34,117 nt of DNA, taken from positions 1 to 34,117 of the forward strand of contig JAVBYA010000057.1 in the NCBI GenBank assembly GCA_030824295.1, written 5' to 3'. The stretch comes from Bacteroidota bacterium. GTDB lineage: Bacteria; Bacteroidota; Ignavibacteria; UBA10030; UBA8401. Position numbers and translations under genes: made by a program. Below are positions 1 through 8,110 of this stretch, piece by piece; positions within the stretch are counted from its first letter, which is position 1, and each line of letters opens with the position of its first letter. A model generated the notes under the pieces. It was not told where the DNA came from, searched no databases, and saw only the letters and a list, made by a program, of their open reading frames with translations.

Positions 1-413
1 CTGAATGCTGTTGTCAACGCCCGTACTTTGTGTTTTCGTTTTATGGTTTCTCGGATGATAGGGTATGCCGGATCTTCGCCATCGACAATCACTTCCGCCA
101 ACTGGACCGCATTAGGGGTCAGAACAATATCTATGCGTTCGGCTTGCTTCAAGTCGACAGTGCGTGCTTGTGCTTCAAAACCTACATATGAGAATCGTAA
201 TTTATAGATACCTTTAGACAATGATATTCGATATTCACCCTCAGAGTTGGACACTGTACCGATCTGAGTTCCAACAATGCGGATACTGGCGAATGGCAAT
301 TGTTTTCCCGCCTCATCTCTGATTGTTCCACTTATCGTAGCGGTAGAATCTTGAGACAGCATTGATTGACTCAAGAGAAAAAGATATAGAAACCACATCA
401 GATGATCTTTCAT
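1..413 (-). CDS. Carboxypeptidase-regulatory-like domain protein, probably DUF5686-type (N-terminal part; truncated by window edge)
   Basis: Reading the minus strand from ATG at 413 gives MKDHLMWFLYLFLLSQSMLSQDSTATISGTIRDEAGKQLPFASIRIVGTQIGTVSNSEGEYRISLSKGIYKLRFSYVGFEAQARTVDL...AEVIVDGEDPAYPIIRETIKRK, open to the window edge. CarboxypepD_reg-like beta-sandwich followed by the 'AYPIIRETIKRK' segment typical of DUF5686 proteins. Not in the ORF track because no stop lies in the window. Confidence 0.8.
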   Translation of the reverse strand, partial: MKDHLMWFLYLFLLSQSMLSQDSTATISGTIRDEAGKQLPFASIRIVGTQIGTVSNSEGEYRISLSKGIYKLRFSYVGFEAQARTVDLKQAERIDIVLTPNAVQLAEVIVDGEDPAYPIIRETIKRKHKVRALTTAF

Positions 414-426
414 AGGCGTAATACTA

Positions 427-448
427 AAGGGCCGACTCAACGGCCCTT
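427..448 (-). terminator. Hairpin terminator-like element downstream of the GG-peptide gene
   Basis: Perfect 8-bp inverted repeat AAGGGCCG-ACTCAA-CGGCCCTT between the peptide stop (480) and the start of the next gene (413); only a weak T-rich tail. Confidence 0.55.
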
Positions 449-479
449 CCTTTGTCATAGTTCTTTAATTGTGTATTTG

Positions 480-749
480 TTAGAGCGTCATACAGAGGAT
501 ACCAAATATTGCACACGCGGCGACTCCGAACCACGACAGCACCATCGTGAAGCAAAGAGTGGTGAAATGAATACATTCAACCGTTTCGACAGCATCCCCT
601 CCCCTGATACTCTGCATCTCGTCGGCGCTCAATGACACTCCCTGTTCGATCTGCACGTTCGCATCCATTGCCTGCGTCCGCGCGAGCGTTGTCTCGCCGA
701 CGAACAGCAGCCCAAGGAACAGCAAAAGAAATCCAAACGTCTTTTTCAT
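480..749 (-). CDS. Small secreted/membrane peptide precursor with Sec-like signal plus double-glycine leader (bacteriocin-like)
   Basis: 89 aa: MKKTFGFLLLFLGLLFVGETTLA...EQGVSLSADEMQSIRGG|DAVETVECIHFTTLCFTMVLSWFGVAACAIFGILCMTL. AAGGA Shine-Dalgarno-like sequence just upstream of ATG; canonical LSxxEMxxIxGG motif; adjacent C39 peptidase gene. Confidence 0.75.
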   Translation of the reverse strand: MKKTFGFLLLFLGLLFVGETTLARTQAMDANVQIEQGVSLSADEMQSIRGGDAVETVECIHFTTLCFTMVLSWFGVAACAIFGILCMTL

Positions 750-901
750 GGTTGTCCTTTTTGAAATAGTGATGAATGGGTTGTTTAGTCCCTCCTCACC
801 GCTGTCCGTCCGATGGTGTCATATCCGTGCGGGGTGCGGGGACAGGCCGCATCCAACACAGCTACGAGTGACCGCCGAACCGGTGAGTCAGGGTTGATTA
901 T

Positions 902-1474
902 TCAATGCCGGAAGATGAGCGTTTCACCGCTCCATCGTTCCTTGAACCGCGCTTCCGGGACCGCCAGACGGCCCACTCCGGGGTCGCGCAGATACACGGT
1001 GTGCCGGACGATACTGTCCACAACGACGAAATGGGATCGGTCGACGAACGCCAGCGCGGGGAGCGGTCCGGTGCGAAGATCATCAAAGGCGAGCTTCCAC
1101 CCTTCCGCATCCACTCCATACCGTTCTGCAGCATCCTTCAGCGCCAGCATCGACGCACCATCCTCCGTCAGCGGGATGCCGGATTCCAGTTCCTGCAATG
1201 GAACGTTCGTGCCGCGGCTTGATAACACCATCTTCAATGCGCTGGGGCCGCAGTTGTTCCGCGTAGTCTGCAGCACGACGCCGTCCCGCCCCAGATACTC
1301 CGTATCATTGAACAGCGACGTGAGTCGGATGTGGGAGCCGGGAACAGCGAGGAACCAGGCCCAGCCGACAGCGGCAAGAACGAAAAGAAATACTAAGAGA
1401 TGTTTCACGGTGATCCGGATCGGGGATGTTCTGTTCACGAATGCGCGGAGCTGTTTCTTCCCAATGTAATCCAT
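902..1474 (-). CDS. Stand-alone C39-family (bacteriocin-processing/double-glycine) peptidase with one N-terminal TM segment
   Basis: Start at MDYIGKKQ (minus-strand GAGGGGGGTG-ATG); TM ITVKHLLVFLFVLAAVGWAWFLAV; catalytic block VVLQTTRNNCGPSALKMVL (oxyanion Q six residues before Cys), SHFVVVD (His), LRDPGVG (Asp). The ORF-track start at 1576 lies in a terminator hairpin and is unlikely. Confidence 0.88.
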   Translation of the reverse strand: MDYIGKKQLRAFVNRTSPIRITVKHLLVFLFVLAAVGWAWFLAVPGSHIRLTSLFNDTEYLGRDGVVLQTTRNNCGPSALKMVLSSRGTNVPLQELESGIPLTEDGASMLALKDAAERYGVDAEGWKLAFDDLRTGPLPALAFVDRSHFVVVDSIVRHTVYLRDPGVGRLAVPEARFKERWSGETLIFRH

Positions 1475-1547
1475 CACCCCCCTCTTTGTCACGGAAAAAG
1501 CATTGTCCATTGAGGTCGGCGAACGATTGGCGGATGGGGAGAAAACG

Positions 1548-1579
1548 GCGATGCCATGACCGGACGGCCATGGCATCGC
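1548..1579 (-). terminator. Intrinsic terminator of the M49 peptidase gene
   Basis: Perfect 11-bp inverted repeat GCGATGCCATG / CATGGCATCGC with 10-nt loop, followed on the minus strand by CGTTTTCTCC. Confidence 0.8.
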
Positions 1580-1602
1580 AAGAGAGGGAGCAAGAGGGGT
1601 GG

Positions 1603-3696
1603 TTACTTCAGTTTGAGCGTCGTGCGGGCCTTCGCCTTCTCCTCTTTCGTGAAGGCGGAGTATTCGAGCATCTGTTTGCCGAGGTCGAGCGGGTAGACGA
1701 CCTTCACATCGGTCACTTTGCCTTTGGCATCCGTCACCGGTTCCAGCTTCGGCATGACGAATCCCACGTACACGGCGCGGTCCAGTTTCTCCATGCGGGA
1801 CAATACTTCATCACGCAGTGCTGTGTCGATCTTGAATCCGTACGTATCGATGAGCGTCTTCGCCGCCGCCAGGTCCCCTTCGGATTTGATCCGCTGCACT
1901 TCCGCCAGCAGCCGTCCCACGCCGTCGCGCATCTTCTCGAAGCTCGTCACGCGGAAGTAGGTCTTCCCCTCCTTCGTTGTCCGTTCGATGCAGTCTGCAT
2001 TCTTCCAGAGCCAGTGGATGATCATCTGGCGGTTCTTCATATGGTCCTCTTCCAGCTGGTCTTGTCCTTTCGGTACACGCTGCAGCTGTACGAGCGCGGA
2101 GTTCCGCACCTCTTTGGTGTACATCGCCTTCACGATATCCATCGTGTTGGGGATGATGCCGATCTCGACGAGCTTCGGGTCCCAGATATGATAGAGCGCC
2201 ACAAGGTCGGCGCGCGCTTCCTCCAGCGTGGAGTAATAGCCGGGGAGGGCCGCCTGCGGATCGACCGTGAGGGAGGGCGAGACCTTGCCGGAGGCATGGC
2301 CGAGCACTTCGTGGAGCGCAGTGTGCATATTGTCCGCCAGTGAACCGTACTTCTCGGAGAGCATCATCTCTTCTTCGTCGTACGCGAACTCCTTCAGGAT
2401 ATCCTTCCCGCCGGTCTTCTCGTACGCATCGACGATATTGAAGAGCGTCACCGATTTACTGCCGTGCAGTTCGCGTACATCCTGTTCGTTCGGCAGATTG
2501 ATGCCGATGGCGCTGACCGGTCCGGCGTCGCCCGTCTCCACCACCACGTTAATGACGGTGTACTTCAGCGGTTTCACATCCGCTTTCCTGTACTTCGCAT
2601 CCCACGGCATGCGGTCCTCGAAGTACTGGGCGTTGGTCCCGACCTTCTGGAAGAGTTCCGTCAGTTCCGGATTGGCGAAATTCACGACCGATTCGAACTG
2701 TCCTTTGGCTCCGCGTGCATCCAGATAGACCTCGATGAAGCCGTGGATCATATCCACCTGCGACTCCGTCTCCTTCACCCAGCCGATGTTGTACTCGCGC
2801 CAGTCGTTCAGGTCCCCCGTGCGGTAGAAGGTGATGAGCTTATCGAGATTCGCTGCCTGGCGTTTGTTGGAAGCGTACGCTTTCGCCTTCTCCAGATAAC
2901 CGATCGCCACCTGCAGGTCCTCGGCATACATGCCGGCAGGGATCTTCCCGCCGAGATGTGTGTTGCCGGTGCGATAGACCTTTTCGACGATCGTTCCGTT
3001 CTCCTTCACCACTTTGGAATTGAGCGGGTTCTTCTCATTCCCGGCCTTCGCCCATGCATCCACTTCGGCGAATGTGACCCCTTCATAATTATTGTTGGCG
3101 CTGCCGGCGATCATATCCTCCCCCGGCGTCTTGTTGGTCTGTACCGGTTCGAATGATCTGTCGAAGATGGAACGGCGGAGACGATCCAATTTTTGATCGA
3201 TGGTCTCACCCCTGGTCAACGTGACCGATGCGCCGTTGAAGATGGCCGCTTTCACCGCAAGGGAGAATTGTTCCGGAGTGAAGAGCGGGACGAACTTGCG
3301 GGAGGTGATGTTGTCGTACTGCGAGTTGTTCACCCAGAAGAGTTTCGTATAGAGAACGAACTGCTCCATCACGGCAGGGTCGATCCCTTTGGGATGCGTG
3401 TACACCGCTTCGAGCAGCTCGCGGATCTCCAGTGCGTGACGGTGGCGCTGGTCCACCGCGATATCCCGCGCGGCGATGGCGGACTTGTACAGATAGTAGG
3501 TGAAGATCTTCTCCTTCGCGGAGAGCTTCTCGAATCCGTCCGCATAGAGCTGGACGATGCGCACCGGGCCGACGTCGCCCATCTGCAGTTTCTCGATCGT
3601 GTATTGTCGTTCCATAAGGTTCGGCTGGGTTGGTTTGTCCTTGTGCTGTGCGCTGAGTGCGGTGATCATGATCAGTGTGAGTATGAATGCTTTCAT
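1603..3696 (-). CDS. Dipeptidyl peptidase III-type zinc peptidase (family M49)
   Basis: 697 aa with signal peptide; HEVLGH zinc motif (M49 HExxxH) and downstream EEARADLVALYH. Confidence 0.93.
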   Translation of the reverse strand: MKAFILTLIMITALSAQHKDKPTQPNLMERQYTIEKLQMGDVGPVRIVQLYADGFEKLSAKEKIFTYYLYKSAIAARDIAVDQRHRHALEIRELLEAVYTHPKGIDPAVMEQFVLYTKLFWVNNSQYDNITSRKFVPLFTPEQFSLAVKAAIFNGASVTLTRGETIDQKLDRLRRSIFDRSFEPVQTNKTPGEDMIAGSANNNYEGVTFAEVDAWAKAGNEKNPLNSKVVKENGTIVEKVYRTGNTHLGGKIPAGMYAEDLQVAIGYLEKAKAYASNKRQAANLDKLITFYRTGDLNDWREYNIGWVKETESQVDMIHGFIEVYLDARGAKGQFESVVNFANPELTELFQKVGTNAQYFEDRMPWDAKYRKADVKPLKYTVINVVVETGDAGPVSAIGINLPNEQDVRELHGSKSVTLFNIVDAYEKTGGKDILKEFAYDEEEMMLSEKYGSLADNMHTALHEVLGHASGKVSPSLTVDPQAALPGYYSTLEEARADLVALYHIWDPKLVEIGIIPNTMDIVKAMYTKEVRNSALVQLQRVPKGQDQLEEDHMKNRQMIIHWLWKNADCIERTTKEGKTYFRVTSFEKMRDGVGRLLAEVQRIKSEGDLAAAKTLIDTYGFKIDTALRDEVLSRMEKLDRAVYVGFVMPKLEPVTDAKGKVTDVKVVYPLDLGKQMLEYSAFTKEEKAKARTTLKLK

Positions 3697-3870
3697 CGTT
3701 GCTCCGTGATAAATTTGTGCATCAAAGTAGGGAGAGATTGATGGAAATGCAATTGATGATTGTCACCCATCCTATTCCCACTTTCGCAAGAGACCGGAAG
3801 TAATTTCCCAACTCTAAAAAATCGGACCGTCAAATCCTTAAGATTTTTAGCGGAGGAACTCGGCACATAA

Positions 3871-5040
3871 ATGGCTATTAGAATGGAAGGTTTATTATCC
3901 CGGACAATCATGGTACAATCCTCCATCAAGATACGCACCGGCAATCAGATGATCGCCGAAGGTGCACTGCATGCCGGCTGTCAGTTCTTCGCCGGATATC
4001 CCATCACGCCTGCATCGGGTGTGTACAAAGCGATGATCGAACAGCTGCCGCAGCGCAGCGGTGTTGCCATCTCCGCACCGGACGAGATCTCCGCCCTCGC
4101 GTACTGCGTCGGCGCATCGGGCCGCGGCGTGAAAGCGATGACCGCCTCCTCCGGTCCCGGCTGGTCGCTGATGATCGAAACGGTGCAGTATGCTCTGATG
4201 ACGGAACTCCCGGTGGTGATCGCGCTCGTACAGCGGCTCGGACCGAGCACCGGCGGCGCCACGCAGAACGGTCAAGCGGACATCCTCTTCACCGAGTTCT
4301 GCACCTCCGGCGGATATACCATTCCCATCTTCGCTCCGAGCACTCCGCAGGAATGCTACGAAGTAGCGACCATCGCATTCCATTGGGCCGAACAGCTGCG
4401 GACGCCGGTGATCATCCTCTCCGATAAAGAGGTCGGCATGATGTCCGAGGATGTCGATTTCGCACAGCTCAAAGGGGTGCCGCCGTCCGAGCGGGCATTG
4501 TTCCGCGGCGGCAACGGTGCACAGCATCTCACGTACGATTTCACGGAACTCTCCGATGTGCCGCTCTTCGCCCCTGTCGGCGGTGAGGACAAGGTCACCA
4601 TGACCGGTTCGGCGCACGATAAAAAAGGAACGCTGCAGAAGAATTCCAAAGAGACGATCGACGTGCTGATCCATCTGCAGTCGAAGATCGATGCCCGGAA
4701 GGAAGCGATGTCCATCGTCCGCGTGGACGATGCCGGTCCGGCCGACACGCTCGTCATCAGTTTCGGCATCACTGCACGCACGGCGCGGGAAGCGGTCCGC
4801 CGCGCCCGGCAGGCAGGAAAGAAAGTGCGGAGTGCCAATGTGATCTCCCTCTTCCCCGTCCCGGAACAGGCGCTGATCGAAGCAGCCGCGGGAGTGAAAC
4901 GGGTAGTGGTCGCGGAAGAGAACATGACGGGACAGTACCGGAGCGTCATCCGCTCCCTCTTCCCGCAGACGGAGATCGTCGGCGTGAACACCATCGGCAC
5001 GATGATCACCCCGAACGACATTTTGAACGGACTATTATAA
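3871..5040 (+). CDS. 2-oxoacid:ferredoxin oxidoreductase, alpha subunit
   Basis: KIRTGNQMIAEGALHAGCQFFAGYPITPASGVYKAM..., SSGPGWSLMIETVQYALMTELPVVI, RLGPSTGGATQNGQADILF, typical of POR/KOR alpha. Start could be 3871, 3883 or 3910. Confidence 0.92.
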   Translation: MAIRMEGLLSRTIMVQSSIKIRTGNQMIAEGALHAGCQFFAGYPITPASGVYKAMIEQLPQRSGVAISAPDEISALAYCVGASGRGVKAMTASSGPGWSLMIETVQYALMTELPVVIALVQRLGPSTGGATQNGQADILFTEFCTSGGYTIPIFAPSTPQECYEVATIAFHWAEQLRTPVIILSDKEVGMMSEDVDFAQLKGVPPSERALFRGGNGAQHLTYDFTELSDVPLFAPVGGEDKVTMTGSAHDKKGTLQKNSKETIDVLIHLQSKIDARKEAMSIVRVDDAGPADTLVISFGITARTAREAVRRARQAGKKVRSANVISLFPVPEQALIEAAAGVKRVVVAEENMTGQYRSVIRSLFPQTEIVGVNTIGTMITPNDILNGLL

Positions 5041-5057
5041 GGACGCGCGAACGCATC

Positions 5058-6386
5058 ATGGAAGAGACACTGCAGAGGAATACATTCACCAAAGAGGCCG
5101 CGGTCTTCCCGTTCTGTAAAGGGTGCGGACATCATCACTATGTGAAGCATCTGGACGAAGCGTTCGTCTCCTTGCAGCTTGACCCGAAACAGGTCTGCAT
5201 CGTCAGCGACATCGGCTGCATCGGCATCCTGGATTCGCTCTTCGCTGAACCGCATACGTTCCACACCACACACGGACGTTCCACCGCGTTCGCCACCGGC
5301 ATCGCCCTGGCGGACGGCATCCTGCACGACGCGAAGCTCAAGACCGTGGTGGTGATCGGCGACGGCGGTGCAACGATCGGTCTGCTCCATCTGGTGAACG
5401 CTGCGCTGATGAACATCAACGTCACGGTGGTCCTCGCCAACAATTTCCTCTACGGGATGACCGGCGGACAGCATTCGCAGTTCTCACCGCTGGAGTTCGT
5501 CACCCCGACCACGCCGGCCGGCAACATCGTTCCGCCGATGGACATCTGCGCCATCATGAAGAGCTGCGGCGCCACGTACATCCGCCAGGCAGCGGCAACG
5601 GACAAGAATCTCGGCACCATCATCGCAGATGCCATCGCACATCCCGGGTTCGCCATCGTGGAAGTGCTGGAGCTCTGCACCGAGTGGGCCACACCCTTCA
5701 ACAAGATCGACGGGAAGATGCTCAACGGTTCCGTCCACCAGGAGGATTCCGGCGGAGCAGCGGAGCGGAAGGATTTCTCATCCCTCTATAAAGAGAAGGT
5801 GCTCGGCGCACCGAAGAAGAGCATCGATGACACCATCATTCCGCATTTCACCTCCACGCTGAACGGAACACGCCGCATCGTCCTGGCGGGAACGGCCGGC
5901 GAGAAGGTACAGCTGGCGTCGTTCCTCTATATGAAGTCCGCCATTGCCAGCGGTCTGCACGCCACGCAGAAGAACGACAATCCGGTCACGCAGGGCTCGG
6001 GATTCTCGCTGTCGGAACTATGCGTAAGCAATGAAGAGATCCTCTTCACCGGCATCGACCGGCCGGATGCGGTGATCATCGCATCGGCGGACGGATTGAA
6101 GGAAGTGCGGGCGAACGGCACGCTCGCGCGCTGCACACCGGATTCCATCGTCGTGGCAGAGCAAACGCTGCCGGAGTTCGAATGTTCCGGGAAGGTCTCC
6201 CGCCTGCCGCTCCGCGCGGTCTGCACCGGCAGCCGCGCTGCATTGAGTGCGCTTGCAGCACTGAACATGGCCAAAGGCTGGGTATCGCAGGATGCCCTGT
6301 GGGAGATGATCGACGCTAAATTCAAGGAAAAAGGAGCGGCCTTCCACCGCGATATCGAAGCGCTGTTGCCGTTCATCAAAATATAG
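5058..6386 (+). CDS. 2-oxoacid:ferredoxin oxidoreductase, beta subunit fused to a C-terminal gamma domain
   Basis: Beta TPP features FCKGCGHHH, SDIGCIG, GDGGATIGLLHLVNAALMNINVTVVLANNFLYGMTGGQHS; C-terminal RRIVLAGTAGEKVQLASFLYMKSAIASGLHATQ...PVTQGSGFSLSELCVS resembles the gamma domain. Confidence 0.88.
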   Translation: MEETLQRNTFTKEAAVFPFCKGCGHHHYVKHLDEAFVSLQLDPKQVCIVSDIGCIGILDSLFAEPHTFHTTHGRSTAFATGIALADGILHDAKLKTVVVIGDGGATIGLLHLVNAALMNINVTVVLANNFLYGMTGGQHSQFSPLEFVTPTTPAGNIVPPMDICAIMKSCGATYIRQAAATDKNLGTIIADAIAHPGFAIVEVLELCTEWATPFNKIDGKMLNGSVHQEDSGGAAERKDFSSLYKEKVLGAPKKSIDDTIIPHFTSTLNGTRRIVLAGTAGEKVQLASFLYMKSAIASGLHATQKNDNPVTQGSGFSLSELCVSNEEILFTGIDRPDAVIIASADGLKEVRANGTLARCTPDSIVVAEQTLPEFECSGKVSRLPLRAVCTGSRAALSALAALNMAKGWVSQDALWEMIDAKFKEKGAAFHRDIEALLPFIKI

Positions 6387-6409
6387 TCCATCATTTGAAC
6401 GAGGTCCTT

Positions 6410-6640
6410 ATGAACACCATTGAAGATTTCTCCTCCGTCACCGCTGCTCTGGAGCATTTCATCGCCCGTGAGAACGAGACGATCGCGCTGTACGAGCGTT
6501 CGCTCCATTCATTGGGGGATACCATCGTCACGCCGGTGCTGCATCAACTGATCGACGAGCAGCGGCGGCATCGCCTGATGCTCGAAGCGGCGCTGGAAGA
6601 AGTGAATGAACAGTTCGTTCTGGATGAAGCGATCATTTAA
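6410..6640 (+). CDS. Small two-helix protein, possibly ferritin/rubrerythrin-like half domain
   Basis: MNTIEDFSSVTAALEHFIARENETIALYERSLHSLGDTIVTPVLHQLIDEQRRHRLMLEAALEEVNEQF...; amphipathic helical pair with ENETxxLY and DEQRRH motifs. Start at 6410 preferred over 6395. Confidence 0.6.
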   Translation: MNTIEDFSSVTAALEHFIARENETIALYERSLHSLGDTIVTPVLHQLIDEQRRHRLMLEAALEEVNEQFVLDEAII

Positions 6641-6687
6641 CAGGACGCCGGAATACGCCGGCGCACCATCACACTACGGGAGTACGT

Positions 6688-7122
6688 ATGACCACTACAC
6701 AACAAGAGATCGTCCGCACCACGTTCGCTCAGCTTGCTGAGCACGAGGACCGCGTTGCCGACCTGCTGTACCAGGAACTGTTCCGGCTGGAACCGAGGGC
6801 GCGGGAACTGTTCCGCGGCAATCTGCCCGAACAGCAGAAGAAACTGATGCGGATGCTCCGCATCGCCGTGGAGAATGTCGGCGATCCGTCGCAGCTGCAG
6901 CCGATGCTCTATAATCTGGGGATGATCCACCAGTCCTACGGCATCGAACCGCATCACTTCATTTCGTTCGGGACCGCGCTGCTGCATTCGCTGCGCACGG
7001 TGCTCAAGGAGAAGTTCACGAAAGAAGTGGAAGAGGCATGGCATACCGCCTACCACTATTTCATCCTGACCATGAGCAATTTCCCGCATTCGGACGATCC
7101 GGTGCAGCTCCCGCACAACTGA
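6688..7122 (+). CDS. Single-domain globin (flavohaemoglobin/Vgb-like globin fold)
   Basis: 144 aa: FRLEPRARELFRGNLPEQQKKLMRMLRIAVENV..., HQSYGIEPHHFISFGTALLHSLRTVLKEKFTKEVEEAWHTAYHYF. Confidence 0.9.
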   Translation: MTTTQQEIVRTTFAQLAEHEDRVADLLYQELFRLEPRARELFRGNLPEQQKKLMRMLRIAVENVGDPSQLQPMLYNLGMIHQSYGIEPHHFISFGTALLHSLRTVLKEKFTKEVEEAWHTAYHYFILTMSNFPHSDDPVQLPHN

Positions 7123-7129
7123 ACCTCGC

Positions 7130-7159
7130 CGCCGGCGGGAACGTACGTTCCTGCCGGCG
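7130..7159 (+). terminator. Stem-loop after the globin gene
   Basis: Near-perfect inverted repeat CGCCGGCGGGAACGT / ACGTTCCTGCCGGCG (one G-T wobble) immediately after the globin stop; no strong T-run. Confidence 0.5.
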
Positions 7160-7216
7160 CTGTTCTATGTATATGACCGTTGGTGCCGGGGTACCGGCCT
7201 TCTCACTGTTCAGCGC

Positions 7217-7594
7217 ATGAAAAATCTGCTCATCATACCGTTGATGCTCGTCTATCTGACCATGTCGGTCGGACTGACCATCATGCTGCATACCTGCGGC
7301 GGCGAGACCGAGGCGATGGTCGCCACGACCAGCACCGAAGATCCGTGCGGCTGCGGCGAGATGATGCCGGAAGAACGCTGCTGCACCACAGAGATCTCCA
7401 CCGTGAAACTGACCGACGAACAGAAGAGCGCCCCGGTCCCGGCAGAACAGCAATGGACCCTCCTGGGGATCCTTGCCGCTGTACCGGACGCTTCGATGCT
7501 GACCGTCGATCCCATTGTTCCCGTTGTCCATTCCGCCGATCCTCCACCCCCTCCGGACGAGCTTTGTATCGTCCATTCCGTGTTCCGTATCTGA
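7217..7594 (+). CDS. HYC_CC_PP-type small protein
   Basis: 125 aa: N-terminal hydrophobic segment, HTC (for HYC), CC and PPPPP motifs; followed by HMA and TonB-receptor genes, as expected for this family. Confidence 0.7.
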   Translation: MKNLLIIPLMLVYLTMSVGLTIMLHTCGGETEAMVATTSTEDPCGCGEMMPEERCCTTEISTVKLTDEQKSAPVPAEQQWTLLGILAAVPDASMLTVDPIVPVVHSADPPPPPDELCIVHSVFRI

Positions 7595-7684
7595 GCCACG
7601 GCTGTCGCTGCACAAGAACGACAACCGACGTGCCGTGCTGTACCGGCGTGTCATTCCCCAACTCAGAATTCACAGGAGCACATC

Positions 7685-8032
7685 ATGAAAACTTCCATCA
7701 TCACCACCATTGCGTTCACCGTTCTCTTCTCTCTCTCCCTCATCGCCGGTGATACCGTCAAAGAGACCGAATTCAAGGTCTCCGGCAACTGCGGCATGTG
7801 CAAAACGCGCATCGAGAAAGCGATGAAGATCCCCGAAGTGAAGTTCGCCAAGTGGGATAAGAAATCGAAGATGCTGAAGATCGCCTACACCGAGAACGCC
7901 ATCACCGCCGATTCCCTGCAGAAACGTCTCGCCTCCGTCGGTCACGATACGGAGAAGTTCAAAGCAGAGACTTCCGTGTACGAGAACCTTCCCGGCTGCT
8001 GCCTGTACCGCGACGGCGACAACACCCATTAA
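7685..8032 (+). CDS. Secreted heavy-metal-associated (HMA) domain protein
   Basis: Signal peptide then ETEFKVSGNCGMCKTRIEKAMKIPEVKFAKWDKKSKMLKIAYTENAITADSLQKRLASVGHD; GxCxxC HMA motif. Confidence 0.9.
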   Translation: MKTSIITTIAFTVLFSLSLIAGDTVKETEFKVSGNCGMCKTRIEKAMKIPEVKFAKWDKKSKMLKIAYTENAITADSLQKRLASVGHDTEKFKAETSVYENLPGCCLYRDGDNTH

Positions 8033-8110
8033 GAACAACCACTGTGCATGGTCCTTTCCGTCCGTCACTGCGACGGCGCGGACGGACCGTCCCATACCAT
8101 AAAGGAATCT

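Noticed and set aside
1475-1576. N-terminal extension of the C39 peptidase ORF
   Set aside because: Overlaps the terminator hairpin of the upstream gene; the internal ATG at 1474 has a good Shine-Dalgarno and places the TM near the N-terminus.
3710-3717. TAAATTTG resembling a Bacteroidota -7 element (TAnnTTTG)
   Set aside because: No convincing TTTG -33 element at correct spacing and no start-site data.
8050-8095. CCGTCC/GGACGG inverted repeats between HMA and TonB receptor genes
   Set aside because: Short arms in GC-rich sequence; insufficient to call a riboswitch or operator.
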